A stretch of 64,000 nt of DNA from Acidobacteriaceae bacterium (GTDB taxonomy: Bacteria; Acidobacteriota; Terriglobia; Terriglobales; Acidobacteriaceae). The notes under the pieces are model-generated. The model was not told the DNA's origin. It saw nothing but the letters and a program-made list of their open reading frames with translations, and ran no database searches. The position numbers and the translations under genes are program-made. The stretch lies in the NCBI GenBank assembly GCA_003170825.1, contig PMYL01000012.1, positions 62,513-126,512 on the forward strand. The letters are read 5' to 3'. This document shows, piece by piece, positions 35,574 to 44,627 of this stretch; positions within the stretch are counted from its first letter, which is position 1, and each line of letters opens with the position of its first letter.

Positions 35574-37100
35574 ATGGAAATGCTCGAAAAGACGCTCCCA
35601 TGGTGGCGAAAGGCCCTGAATTACGCTTTGGGCGGGATTCGCTCGGGATTCGGCCTTTTCCCCCGGCCCGAGCACCCCGTACCCTTGGAGGAAGACAGAT
35701 TTCTGGAAAGGCTCGAACAATCTCTGGAAGTTGAAACAGCATTGACCGATCGCACCGCCAATCCGGAAACCATCGCCGCCGAACCTGTCGCAGCGGCCGA
35801 ATCCGCCCCTGCGCCCATTGCCGAGTCTGCAAATGCGCTCGAATGGGTCTCAGTGGCAGCCGCTGCACCCGTCGTAGAATCGGCCTCCGCCCCGGCCCCA
35901 GCTCACGCCATTCCACCAGTCCCGGTCCCTGTGCCGCCAGCCGAGCCGGCCACAGAAACCGCTCTCCCGCCGCAGCGCGCCCCAAAATCTGCCTCGAAGC
36001 GCAAGCCCGCCGAAAAGCAGGTCGCCGAGCCGGTCGCTCTCGCCGAACCCGCTCCAGCCGCTGAGCCGGTCACTGAGCCCATCGACCTGATTGACCCGAT
36101 CCCCGAGCAGACAGCCGAGCAACCCGCCGCGACCGAGCCCGCTCCCGCCGCTGAGCCGGTCGTTGAGCCTCCGGCTGCTCCGAGCGCCGGGCAGGCAGCC
36201 GCCCCAGGCCAGGAGCCAACCTCCCCGCTGGCGCTCACCTCCCAGCCCGCCCCAGACCAACAACCCGCCCAGAAGGCCGCCGACAAGCCGCCCATCAAGC
36301 TGAAGACGAGGGACGACGAGGCCGATCTCTCGCCCTTCTCGGTGATCGTGGACCAGGTCTACGACGGCCCCCTCGACCTGCTGCTCGACATGATCCGCAG
36401 CCAGGACATCGACATCTACGACATTCCCATAGCCAAAATCACCGCCCAGTTTCTGGCCTATGTCAGCCAGCTCAAGGCCGGCGACGTGGATGTGGCCGGC
36501 GAGTTCATCTATACCGCCTCGCTGCTCATCCACATCAAGAGCAAGATGCTCCTCCCGCGCTCGGCTGCCGGCCCCGGCGAAGCCCCCGAGGACCCCCGCC
36601 GCGAGCTGGTCGAGCGCCTCCTCGAGCACGAGCGCTTCAAAAATGCCGCCCAGATGCTGCAACAAAAACAAATGCTCGAAGCGGCCACATGGTCCAACCC
36701 CGGATTCCGCGAGTTCCAGGACGAGGCCGCCGCCGAGCCGGAGATCGCCGCCGACACCGTGGACCTGGTCCGCATCTTCCGCGACGTGATCGAGCGCGCC
36801 CGCAAGCGCCCCATCATTGACATCAGCGAAGACTCGGTAACCGTCGGCCAGATGATCCAGTTCCTCGCCCGCCGCCTCACCATGGAAGACAAGCCCGTGG
36901 CCCTCCGCCGCCTCCTCAGCCACACCCGCTCCGAGCGCGCGCTGGTGGCCATATTCCTGGCCCTCCTCGAACTGGTCCGCCTCCAGGCTGTCCTCCTACG
37001 CCAGGACCGCGCCTTCTCCGAGATCTTCATCAAGAAGCACACCGGCTTCGACGCCGTGATCAGCGATGGTTTGATGAACGCCCGCGACGACTGGCGATAG
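35574..37100 (+). CDS. scpA: Segregation and condensation protein A with a long N-terminal extension
   Basis: ScpA is the kleisin subunit that joins SMC heads with ScpB in chromosome condensation. The kleisin domain starts at FSVIVDQVYDGPLDLLLDMI (about residue 258) and runs to the end, including ISEDSVTVGQMIQFLARRL. The first 240 residues are a low-complexity region of Ala/Pro/Glu, with repeated AEPAPAAEPV-type units; most ScpA proteins are about 250 residues, so this extension is a doubling. ScpB lies about 3.5 kb downstream. Confidence 0.92.
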   Translation: MEMLEKTLPWWRKALNYALGGIRSGFGLFPRPEHPVPLEEDRFLERLEQSLEVETALTDRTANPETIAAEPVAAAESAPAPIAESANALEWVSVAAAAPVVESASAPAPAHAIPPVPVPVPPAEPATETALPPQRAPKSASKRKPAEKQVAEPVALAEPAPAAEPVTEPIDLIDPIPEQTAEQPAATEPAPAAEPVVEPPAAPSAGQAAAPGQEPTSPLALTSQPAPDQQPAQKAADKPPIKLKTRDDEADLSPFSVIVDQVYDGPLDLLLDMIRSQDIDIYDIPIAKITAQFLAYVSQLKAGDVDVAGEFIYTASLLIHIKSKMLLPRSAAGPGEAPEDPRRELVERLLEHERFKNAAQMLQQKQMLEAATWSNPGFREFQDEAAAEPEIAADTVDLVRIFRDVIERARKRPIIDISEDSVTVGQMIQFLARRLTMEDKPVALRRLLSHTRSERALVAIFLALLELVRLQAVLLRQDRAFSEIFIKKHTGFDAVISDGLMNARDDWR

Positions 37101-37108
37101 TCCGGCGT

Positions 37109-37124
37109 TATAACTTATGTTATA
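37109..37124 (+). promoter_or_regulatory. Dyad ahead of the AbrB-Doc operon
   Basis: TATAAC-TTAT-GTTATA is a perfect 6+6 inverted repeat 25 bases upstream of the antitoxin ATG. TATACT at 37121-37126 overlaps it and could be a -10 box. Confidence 0.55.
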
Positions 37125-37149
37125 CTGAATCCAGCGAGGAGGCGTTCCC

Positions 37150-37377
37150 ATGGCCACAACTGCAAAAATCATCGCAATCGGCAACTCCGCCGGCATCATT
37201 CTGCCCAAGGAGACCCTGGCCCGGCTCAACGTCCAGAAGGGCGATTCGCTCTACATCACCGAGGGCTCCCAGGGCATTCGGCTGATACCGTACGATCAGG
37301 ATTTCGCCACGCAGATGGAAGCGGCGCGCGAGGTAATGCGTGAAAACCGGGATGTCCTCCAGAGGCTCGCAGAGTGA
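37150..37377 (+). CDS. AbrB/MazE-type antitoxin of a Doc toxin
   Basis: This 75-residue protein has the AbrB swapped-hairpin sequence (AKIIAIGNSAGIILPKETLARLNVQKGDSLYITEG) and a C-terminal helix that would neutralise the toxin. The start ATG at 37150 follows GAGGAG. Its stop overlaps the toxin GTG by 4 bases (GTGA), implying translational coupling. Probably autoregulated through the dyad at 37109-37124. It is normally Phd that pairs with Doc, so AbrB is a less common but known partner. Confidence 0.85.
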   Translation: MATTAKIIAIGNSAGIILPKETLARLNVQKGDSLYITEGSQGIRLIPYDQDFATQMEAAREVMRENRDVLQRLAE

Positions 37378-37766
37378 AGGAGCCGATTTGGATCAGGCAG
37401 GATGTAGTCCTCAACATGCACGAAGAGGCTCTCATGCTCCACGGCGGCGCGGAAGGCGTGCGCGACCTGGGGCTGTTGGAGTCAGCCTTGGCGAGCCCGA
37501 AAAACCTCTTTGCATATTCCGAGCAGCCCCCCTCCGTCGCCCGGCTGGCGGCCTCCTATGCCAAGCGAATCGTCGCCAATCATCCTTTTGTGGACGGCAA
37601 CAAGCGTACGGCTTTCACCGTTTCCGTAACATTCCTGCGGTTGAACGGTCTCCAACTGACTGCGACGAAAGAGGATCGCGTTCTCACGTTCTGGAGCCTC
37701 GCTGCCGGCGAGATCATCGAGGACCAGCTCGCCCAATGGTTCGAGCGCAACACGGCTGCCCGCTGA
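37374..37766 (+). CDS. doc: Doc (Fic-fold) toxin
   Basis: Doc phosphorylates elongation factor Tu and stops translation. The Fic core is HPFVDGNKRTAFTVSVTFL; here HPFVDGNKRTA matches the active motif HPFxxGNKRTA with histidine, aspartate and asparagine/lysine/arginine all intact. The N-terminal LESALASPKNLFAY segment is also usual. The start is GTG at 37374, overlapping the antitoxin. The 130-residue length is normal. The pair is small and self-contained, like a cassette. Confidence 0.93.
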   Translation: MKEPIWIRQDVVLNMHEEALMLHGGAEGVRDLGLLESALASPKNLFAYSEQPPSVARLAASYAKRIVANHPFVDGNKRTAFTVSVTFLRLNGLQLTATKEDRVLTFWSLAAGEIIEDQLAQWFERNTAAR

Positions 37767-37847
37767 CCCGCTTTCGCCCAGATTTCCACCGCTCCAATGC
37801 ATACACTTTTCCCCACCCCGCCTGTCCGGTGTAGAATGAATCAAGCA

Positions 37848-37867
37848 GAGCCAGACCTCTCTGGCTC
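37848..37867. terminator. Stem-loop between doc and the phosphate transporter
   Basis: GAGCCAGA-CCTC-TCTGGCTC has 8 perfect pairs and a 4-base loop. No T-run follows, so it may be a terminator for the toxin operon or a leader element of the next gene; the rest of 37767-38049 shows nothing recognisable. Confidence 0.5.
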
Positions 37868-38049
37868 ACCGAGCAAACAACTGCGCACGAATGTAGTTGT
37901 TGGGGTTTTATGGACGCCTATTTATCCGGCTCTTCTCTCTCCTGCCACAGTTCATCCCCTTTGTATTCGCTTTGTTCTTCCCTCGTCGCGTTTCGACCTT
38001 GGAGGCCCAGGCGCCACCGGAATCTTTCCGGCCGCTTTGGTGAAATCTG

Positions 38050-39669
38050 ATGGCCGGCCTGGCTACGGCAGTTGAAATCATGCCCGCAAACGCTTCGATC
38101 CTTGACCGCAAGATGAAGAAAACATCCGCGCGGGTCAGCACAGCGGTCGTTCTGCTGGCGCTTCTGGGCGGCCTCGGGTTCATCGGCTTCCACATCTCCC
38201 AGGACATGGGGAACATCGCCCTCGGCAGCATCTGGCCTTATCTGCTTCTGGCTCTGGCCCTGCTGATCGCCCTCGGCTTCGAATTTGTCAACGGCTTCCA
38301 CGACACCGCCAACGCCGTGGCCACGGTCATCTACACCCACTCCCTCGATCCCAACATCGCCGTCGTCTGGTCCGGCCTCTGCAACCTGGCCGGCGTGCTC
38401 GCCTCCTCCGGCACGGTGGCCTTTGCGGTGGTCACGCTGCTGCCCGTCGAGCTCATCCTGCAGGTCAGCTCCGGCGCCGGCTTCGCCATGGTCTTTGCCC
38501 TGCTCATTGCCGCTATCGTGTGGAACCTCAGCACCTGGTGGTTCGGTCTGCCGGCCTCCAGCTCTCACACCATGGTGGGTTCCATCATCGGCGTCGGCGT
38601 CGCCAACCAACTCCTCAACGTCCACTCCGGCACCTCCGGCCTGGATTGGGAGCAGGCCTTCAAGGTTCTCAAGGTCCTGCTCATCTCGCCTGTATTGGGC
38701 TTTGGCGCAGCCGCGCTCTTGATGCTGCTTTCCAAGCGGCTCCTGAAGTACCCAGCGCTCTACGAGGCGCCCAAGGGCAAGCAGCCGCCGCCGTGGCCCA
38801 TTCGCGCCCTCATGGTGCTCACCTGCACTGGCGTCAGCTTCTTCCACGGCTCCAATGACGGCCAGAAGGGCATGGGCCTCATCATGCTCATCCTTATCGG
38901 CACCGTCCCCACCGCCTACGCCCTCAACCACGCCGTCACCGCCAGTGATATTCAGGACTTCATCGCCGCCTCCGAGCAGGCGGGGCACATCCTCGACCGG
39001 TACGTCGACAAGAACGCCACCCTCGGCTCCGATCCACGCGCCGAGGTCACCGACTACATCCGCACCAAACAGTTGCAGCCGGACACCATTCTGGCGCTTC
39101 GGGAACTGGTCGAAGACCTGAACCACGAAGTTGCCCTGTACAAGGTCTTCAAATCCGTCCCCGCGCAGGATCAGACCAACGTCCGCAACGATATGTACGT
39201 GGCCGGCGAAGCCATTCGCCTCATGCAGAAGAACAACAATCCTGCCTTCACCCCCGGGGAAAACGCCGCCCTCGCAAACTACAAGAGTAAGGTGGACAAG
39301 GCCACCAGGTTCATTCCCGATTGGGTCAAGGTAGCCGTGGCCCTCGCCCTGGGACTGGGCACCATGGTGGGCTGGAAGCGCGTCGTCGTCACCGTGGGCG
39401 AAAAAATCGGCAAAGACCACCTGACCTATGCTCAGGGAGCCGCCGCCGGACTTGTCGCCATGGGCACCATCTTTGCAGCCGACAACTTCGGCCTCCCGGT
39501 CTCCACGACCCATATCCTCAGCTCCGGCGTGGCCGGCACCATGACCGCCAATGGCAGCGGCCTGCGTATGTCCACCGTCCGCAACATCCTGGCGGGTTGG
39601 TTCCTCACCCTCCCCGCCGCCGCCCTGCTCTCCGGCCTGCTCTTCTGGCTCTTCCGTTCCATCTCCTGA
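38050..39669 (+). CDS. pit: PiT-family inorganic phosphate transporter
   Basis: This cation-coupled phosphate permease of the inner membrane has about 539 residues. The first PiT signature is LGFEFVNGFHDTANAVATVIY and the second is CTGVSFFHGSNDGQKGMGLIM, both in membrane repeats. About ten transmembrane segments are visible, with a large cytoplasmic loop (residues 300-420) of charged residues. The start at 38050 is the first ATG; 38113 (MKKTSARVST) is an alternative. No Pho box was recognised upstream. Confidence 0.93.
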   Translation: MAGLATAVEIMPANASILDRKMKKTSARVSTAVVLLALLGGLGFIGFHISQDMGNIALGSIWPYLLLALALLIALGFEFVNGFHDTANAVATVIYTHSLDPNIAVVWSGLCNLAGVLASSGTVAFAVVTLLPVELILQVSSGAGFAMVFALLIAAIVWNLSTWWFGLPASSSHTMVGSIIGVGVANQLLNVHSGTSGLDWEQAFKVLKVLLISPVLGFGAAALLMLLSKRLLKYPALYEAPKGKQPPPWPIRALMVLTCTGVSFFHGSNDGQKGMGLIMLILIGTVPTAYALNHAVTASDIQDFIAASEQAGHILDRYVDKNATLGSDPRAEVTDYIRTKQLQPDTILALRELVEDLNHEVALYKVFKSVPAQDQTNVRNDMYVAGEAIRLMQKNNNPAFTPGENAALANYKSKVDKATRFIPDWVKVAVALALGLGTMVGWKRVVVTVGEKIGKDHLTYAQGAAAGLVAMGTIFAADNFGLPVSTTHILSSGVAGTMTANGSGLRMSTVRNILAGWFLTLPAAALLSGLLFWLFRSIS

Positions 39670-39811
39670 GTCGTTTGCGGCTTTCCGGCCTGACCGAGCC
39701 CATTTGGTCGCAAATATCGGACCAGGCGTGAGCATGGTGAGGTATATTGGCTCGTAGCCGGGAGAGCAAACGGGAAATTCCAGACAAAAACTCAACCCCA
39801 AGGAGATCATC

Positions 39812-40465
39812 GTGGCGAGCTTCTGCGCGAAATGTGGATCTGTGTTATCCCCTAACGAGCAATTCTGCACATCATGTGGCGCGGCGGCGGCCACCGGAGG
39901 CGCGGTTGCGGCGCCTGCCCAGCCAACCGCCGCCCAACCAGCCGCGGCGCCGGTCCAATCCGGCGGCAGCGCGGTCAAGATCATCCTGATTATCGTCGCC
40001 GTCGTCGTGGGGCTGGGCATCCTCGGCCTGGGAGCCGTTGGATACACGGTCTGGCGCGTCTCGCGAGCCATCCATGTAAACGGCCCCGGAGGCCAGGTGA
40101 CGCTGCAAACTCCCGAAGGCAAGGTCAATCTCAACTCTTCGGAGACCTTCAGCGCATCCGATCTGGGCACGGATATCTATCCCGGCGCGCAGAGCATTCG
40201 CGGCGGCATGAAGATGGACTTGCCCACCGGCTCGATGGTGACGGGCGTATTCCTCACTTCCGACTCGAAGAATCAGGTGCTCAATTTTTACAAGGGCAAG
40301 TTTGGCGGCGCTGCTTCCTCCTTCGAAACCGCCGACGGCGCTGTCGTCAGCCTCAACAAGAACAAGCAGGAATCCGTCGTGGTGACGATTACCGCGAAGC
40401 CGTCGCACGATGACGGCAAGACGAGGGTCACCATCACGCATACGAAGAGCACCGAGGCTTCCTAA
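39812..40465 (+). CDS. Zinc-ribbon, single-pass membrane protein
   Basis: This 217-residue protein begins with a four-cysteine zinc ribbon (CAKCGSVLSPNEQFCTSCG), then a Pro/Ala linker, one transmembrane helix near residues 56-80 (IILIIVAVVVGLGILGLGAV), and a beta-rich extracytoplasmic domain (residues 90-215). The start is GTG with AAGGAGATC upstream. The domain segment YKGKFGGAASSFETADGAVV has a periplasmic look. Function unknown. The operon ends at the terminator at 40491. Confidence 0.85.
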   Translation: MASFCAKCGSVLSPNEQFCTSCGAAAATGGAVAAPAQPTAAQPAAAPVQSGGSAVKIILIIVAVVVGLGILGLGAVGYTVWRVSRAIHVNGPGGQVTLQTPEGKVNLNSSETFSASDLGTDIYPGAQSIRGGMKMDLPTGSMVTGVFLTSDSKNQVLNFYKGKFGGAASSFETADGAVVSLNKNKQESVVVTITAKPSHDDGKTRVTITHTKSTEAS

Positions 40466-40490
40466 AGCCGATTGGAGCCGCATCTCAGGT

Positions 40491-40520
40491 GCGTCCGCCG
40501 CGGCGGACGCCCTTTTTCTT
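40491..40520 (+). terminator. Intrinsic terminator
   Basis: GCGTCCGCCGCGGCGGACGC is a 20-base perfect palindrome (40491-40510), followed by CCTTTTTCTT. It lies 26 bases after the stop of the zinc-ribbon gene. Confidence 0.85.
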
Positions 40521-40602
40521 GCGCCTTGCACGCGCCTTGGGCCTCAATCCACACACACGCCTCCTCCACTTCCGGTACCATACTTGAGGTACCTATTGAA
40601 GA

Positions 40603-41685
40603 ATGAGCCTGAAAGCCAAGCTGGAAGCTGTCATCTACGCCGCGGAGGAGCCGGTCACACTGGCCCAGCTCGCCGCCCTCTTTGCTGCCGAAGTCCTCGA
40701 GTGGAAGGCGGAACAAGAAGCCGCGCCTGCCGGGCAGGAAGCGGAAGCCGCCGAATCCCAACCCTTCCTGGTTGAGCAGTTCGCCTACCCAGACCCCGAC
40801 GAGGACGCAGCCGCGTCCGAGCCAGCCGCCACATCCACCGAAACTGTCTCGAATTCGGACAGTGCAACGGACCCCGAAGCCAGCCTCGAAGCCGGCTCAG
40901 ACCTCGCCCCGACTTCCGAAGCGTCAGCCGAAGCCGAGCTGGAAGCCAAGCGCCTCGCCCGCCTGCGCGACCGGGAGGCCCGCGCAATCATCCGCCAACT
41001 CCTCGACGAGCTCATCGCCTCCTATGCCTCCGACGGCCGCGGCATCGAGATCCGCGAGATCGCCGGCGGCTACCGCATGGCAACCAAGCCCGAATGCCAC
41101 GACGCGGTCCGCTCTTTCGTGCGTAGCCTCAAACCGGCACTCAAGCTCTCCCTGCCCGCGCTGGAAACCCTGGCCGTCATCGCCTACAAGCAGCCCGTCA
41201 CCATCCCTGAAGTCAACGAGATTCGCGGCGTGGATTCATCCGCCGTCTTCGGTTCGCTGCTCGCCCGCAAGCTCATCGCCACCGCCGGCCGCAAGCAGGT
41301 CATCGGACGCCCCATCCTCTACAAAACCACCCGCGAGTTCCTGCTCCGCTTCGGCCTCAAGGACGTAGCCGAGCTCCCCTCCATGGAGGAGTTCGAGAAG
41401 ATGGCTGTCCTCTCGCTCGACGAGCAGGAACCGCCGGCCGAGGGGGAATCCGCCCCCGAGATACGTCAGGATCTGAGTCTGGAACTGGACGAAATTGACG
41501 ATCAGCCTGGGGACGAATTTTTGACCGCCCCACCGGAAACCCCGGAACCCGCCAAGACCGCCGGGACGGCGGCCAGCAACGAACCCCAACCCACCGCGGA
41601 GGCCGCGCCTGCTGCGCCTTCTCCCACAGAGCAGGCAGAAACTGAGACTTCCACCCATGACGAAAAAGACCAAGAAGACCGATGA
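40603..41685 (+). CDS. scpB: Segregation and condensation protein B
   Basis: ScpB bridges ScpA and SMC. The winged-helix core is split. The first helix (KAKLEAVIYAAEEPVTLAQLAALF) is followed by an acidic Glu/Ala/Ser insertion of about 75 residues, and the rest continues at ARLRDREARAIIRQLLDEL through LPALETLAVIAYKQPVTIPEVNEIRGV, then a low-complexity C-terminus (from about residue 270). The usual length is 190-210, so this 360-residue protein is expanded. It overlaps the next gene by 29 bases. Confidence 0.92.
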   Translation: MSLKAKLEAVIYAAEEPVTLAQLAALFAAEVLEWKAEQEAAPAGQEAEAAESQPFLVEQFAYPDPDEDAAASEPAATSTETVSNSDSATDPEASLEAGSDLAPTSEASAEAELEAKRLARLRDREARAIIRQLLDELIASYASDGRGIEIREIAGGYRMATKPECHDAVRSFVRSLKPALKLSLPALETLAVIAYKQPVTIPEVNEIRGVDSSAVFGSLLARKLIATAGRKQVIGRPILYKTTREFLLRFGLKDVAELPSMEEFEKMAVLSLDEQEPPAEGESAPEIRQDLSLELDEIDDQPGDEFLTAPPETPEPAKTAGTAASNEPQPTAEAAPAAPSPTEQAETETSTHDEKDQEDR

Positions 41686-43627
41686 CCTCGAGCCCGTATC
41701 GACCGAACCTCAAATAACTGTCGCGCCCAAAATAGAAGACCCGATCGGAGACGAAACCGACGGCGAGGCCAAAACTGCGATCGAACCCGAAATCGGCTCT
41801 GAAACAGAAGCTGAAATCGAAGCCGCGCCCGCACACGAAGTCCAGATCGAAACCGAAGCGGAAGCCGAAGACGGCTCCGAGCCCGAATCCGAGTCTGACG
41901 AGGCCGAACCCGAATTCAAGCCCCGTCCCCCCGCCAAGCTGAATCGCCTGCAGAAGATCCTGGCCCAGGCCGGCGTCGCCAGCCGCCGCAAAGCCGAGGA
42001 GCTCATCGAGCAAGGCCGCGTCCAGGTCAACGGCAAGGTGGTCACCGAACTGGGCACCAAGGCCGACGCCGCCCGCGACCACATCCGCGTTGACGGCAAG
42101 CTGCTGCAGGGCGCCGAGCGCCTCCGCTACTTCGTCCTCAACAAACCCAGGGGCTTCGTCACCACCGTCAAGGACCCCGAGGGCCGCCCCACAGTCATGC
42201 AGTTCTTTGACAAGATGCGCGAGCGCCTCTACCCCGTCGGCCGCCTGGACTACATGAGCGAAGGCCTGCTGCTGGTCACCAACGACGGCGAGCTGGCCAA
42301 CCGCCTCACCCGCGCCGCCGCCGGCGTGGAAAAAACTTACCTCGTCAAGGTCGCCGGCCAGCCCAGTGAAGCCGAACTCGACATTCTCCGCGGCGGCGTC
42401 GCCATTGAACGTGGTAAACCCGGCTCCGATAAGGTTCGTACCTCTCCGGCCCGCATCCGCCAGGTCCGCCAGGGCGACAATCCCTGGTACGAAGTCGTTC
42501 TCATCGAGGGCCGCAACCGCGAGCTCCGCAAGATGTTCGAAGAAATCGGTCACTTCGTCGAGAAGATTCGCCGCGTAGGCTACGGCCCCCTGGTCCTCGA
42601 CCAGGAGCCCGGAAACCTGCGCGAGCTCGATCCTGAAGAGCTGGAGCTGCTGCGCAAAGCCGCCGACGGCACACTCCGCACCCCAAAATCCAAGGAAGTC
42701 CGCCGCCGCAACGCCGCCCAGTTGCCCACGCTCGCTCCCCGCCCAACAGCCCGTCCGCGTCCGGCCAGGCCCGTTGCGGAACGCTCCAGCGCCGCAGACC
42801 GTCCCGGCGAGTACCGTCCCAAGAAATCCTTCGGCACGGACAGGCCGTCCCGGCCCACGCGCCCGCCCGGCGAGGAATTCCGGCCCGCCGCCCGTCCGGC
42901 CTGGAAGAAAGACGACCGTTCCACCCGCCCGCCATCGCGCTTTGCCGCAGACTCACGCGGCCAAGGCCGGCCCGCCGCGGGCAAAGCCTTCCCAGCCAAA
43001 CCCGCCTGGAAGAAGCCGGAACGCCAGGAATGGCCGGCTTATAAGCGGCCACCCGCGCCTCGCCCCGGCGCGGCTCCGCCCGCCGAAGGCTTTACCGCAA
43101 AAAGACCGGTCCGTCTGCGCATTGACGCGGTAGGGCCTGATCATCCAAGTCCAGCCCGTCCCAGCCGCCCAAGCTCAGACCGGCCCAGGTTTGACCGTCC
43201 CGGCCCAGGCCGTTCGAGCGCCGGCCGTTCCAGTTCCGCCCGTCCCTTCCGCGGCGAAGGCGGCCTGGCGCGTCCCTTCACCACCAGCAGCGGCAAGCCC
43301 CGCGCCGGCGGCGCGCGCCCCAGCAGCAAACCGGGAAAGCCTCCAGCCCGCTCCTACAGCGCCAGACCAGCCAAGCGTCCGTTTGAATCGAAATCAGCCG
43401 GCCCGGCCAAGCGCCCCTTCCGCCGCGACGAGGCCGAAGGCTCCTTCGCGCCCCGAGCCGAAAAGAAAACCGGCTGGAAGCCCAAGCCCAGCTTCGGCGG
43501 CCCAGCCAAACCCGGCTCCGGCGCACGTTCCAAACCCAAACCCGGCAGCTCCGCCAAATCCGGTTACAAGGCCAAACCCTCCGGCCCCAAGCGGACAGGC
43601 GCACCCGGCAGAAAAAGACGCAGCTAA
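41657..43627 (+). CDS. rluB: Pseudouridine synthase of the RsuA/RluB family, with a long basic tail
   Basis: This enzyme makes pseudouridine in rRNA. An S4 domain (LNRLQKILAQAGVASRRKAE at about residue 95) is followed by the catalytic PSUS domain with the aspartate in GRLDYMSEGLLLVTNDGEL. The N-terminal 90 residues are acidic and the C-terminal about 290 residues are a Pro/Arg/Lys/Ala low-complexity tail with many SRPS, RPxR and KPG units. The usual length is 240-300, so the tail more than doubles it. Whether it is RluB or a sister enzyme is not certain. It overlaps scpB by 29 bases. Confidence 0.88.
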   Translation: MTKKTKKTDDLEPVSTEPQITVAPKIEDPIGDETDGEAKTAIEPEIGSETEAEIEAAPAHEVQIETEAEAEDGSEPESESDEAEPEFKPRPPAKLNRLQKILAQAGVASRRKAEELIEQGRVQVNGKVVTELGTKADAARDHIRVDGKLLQGAERLRYFVLNKPRGFVTTVKDPEGRPTVMQFFDKMRERLYPVGRLDYMSEGLLLVTNDGELANRLTRAAAGVEKTYLVKVAGQPSEAELDILRGGVAIERGKPGSDKVRTSPARIRQVRQGDNPWYEVVLIEGRNRELRKMFEEIGHFVEKIRRVGYGPLVLDQEPGNLRELDPEELELLRKAADGTLRTPKSKEVRRRNAAQLPTLAPRPTARPRPARPVAERSSAADRPGEYRPKKSFGTDRPSRPTRPPGEEFRPAARPAWKKDDRSTRPPSRFAADSRGQGRPAAGKAFPAKPAWKKPERQEWPAYKRPPAPRPGAAPPAEGFTAKRPVRLRIDAVGPDHPSPARPSRPSSDRPRFDRPGPGRSSAGRSSSARPFRGEGGLARPFTTSSGKPRAGGARPSSKPGKPPARSYSARPAKRPFESKSAGPAKRPFRRDEAEGSFAPRAEKKTGWKPKPSFGGPAKPGSGARSKPKPGSSAKSGYKAKPSGPKRTGAPGRKRRS

Positions 43628-43664
43628 GAACCAGCCCCACTTCCGAAGGCAGTGGGGCTGGTTC
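43628..43664 (+). terminator. Strong stem-loop after rluB
   Basis: GAACCAGCCCCACT pairs exactly with AGTGGGGCTGGTTC (14 pairs), loop TCCGAAGGC. It starts at the rluB stop codon and lacks a T-run, so termination is likely but its strength is unclear. Confidence 0.7.
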
Positions 43665-43757
43665 CGAGTAGCCCGGCACGATAAGTGCTAAACTTGGCCC
43701 GTTCGCCAATGCTTAGAAGAGCGTGTATTGGACGGACTCACAGGCACGGGAGCCCAC

Positions 43758-44075
43758 ATGGCAAACACCTTTGGCACAGACATTCTCATTCAGGCGCCGG
43801 ACCCGGCGAAGGCGGCATCGTTCTACGTTGACCATCTCGGCTTTGAGACCACCGGCGAAGACCCCGAGATGATCAGCCTTCATGGCGCGCACATCAACCT
43901 CTTCATCGAGCGAGGACCGGCGCTGGGACCGGTCCTGGAAGTCACGGTCGACAGTGTCGAAGCCGCCAGGCTCCGCCTCATAAAAAACGGGTGCGTGGTC
44001 ATCAAGGACGAACCGGATTTCCCGCGTTGCTACGTCAAGGATCCCTACGGCCTGATCTACAACCTGACAAGCTAA
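43758..44075 (+). CDS. Small VOC family protein
   Basis: This 105-residue single-module glyoxalase-fold protein starts IQAPDPAKAASFYVDHLGFE and ends CYVKDPYGLIYNLTS, with histidine in LHGAHINLF. The ATG at 43758 is taken; a TTG at 43728 is possible. Substrate unknown. It lies just ahead of msrA. Confidence 0.8.
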   Translation: MANTFGTDILIQAPDPAKAASFYVDHLGFETTGEDPEMISLHGAHINLFIERGPALGPVLEVTVDSVEAARLRLIKNGCVVIKDEPDFPRCYVKDPYGLIYNLTS

Positions 44076-44123
44076 AATCGCAAAATTATCACCGAACCGG
44101 CGTCTCCGCGCATCTCAACAGCC

Positions 44124-44603
44124 ATGAGTATTGAAAAAGCAACCTTCGGAGCCGGCTGTTTCTGGGGCGTCGAAGCGGCCTTTGCCGCCATCCCCGGCGT
44201 AACCGCCACCGCCGTCGGCTATGAGGGCGGCCAGCTTGACCGCCCCAGCTACCAGGACGTCTGCACCGACCAAACCGGCCACGCCGAAGTGGTCGAACTC
44301 GACTTCGACCCCGCCCAGGTCCGCTTCGACCAGCTCCTCGACTTCTTCTTCACCCTCCACGACCCCACCACCCTCAACCGCCAGGGCCCGGACTGGGGCA
44401 CGCAGTACCGCTCCGCCATCTTCTTCCATTCCCCCGAGCAGGAGTCGCAGGCCCGCGCCAAAATCGAGCAGCTCACCGCCGAAGCCCGCTTCAAACCCAA
44501 ACGCATTGTCACCAAAGTCGAGCCCGCCCAGACCTTCTGGCGCGCCGAGGACTACCACCAGCGCTATCTTGAAAAGCGCGGCCAGGCAAGCTGCCACATC
44601 TAA
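44124..44603 (+). CDS. msrA: Peptide-methionine (S)-S-oxide reductase
   Basis: MsrA repairs oxidised methionine in proteins. The active-site cysteine is in FGAGCFWGVEAAF (near residue 11), followed by VGYEGGQLDRPSYQDVC and HAEVVELDFDP. The 159 residues are normal. The resolving cysteine is CHI at the C-terminus (residue 157). No MsrB is nearby. The gene stands alone in the strand direction. Confidence 0.96.
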   Translation: MSIEKATFGAGCFWGVEAAFAAIPGVTATAVGYEGGQLDRPSYQDVCTDQTGHAEVVELDFDPAQVRFDQLLDFFFTLHDPTTLNRQGPDWGTQYRSAIFFHSPEQESQARAKIEQLTAEARFKPKRIVTKVEPAQTFWRAEDYHQRYLEKRGQASCHI

Positions 44604-44627
44604 CGGCTATCGAAGGTGCTTTCTTGG

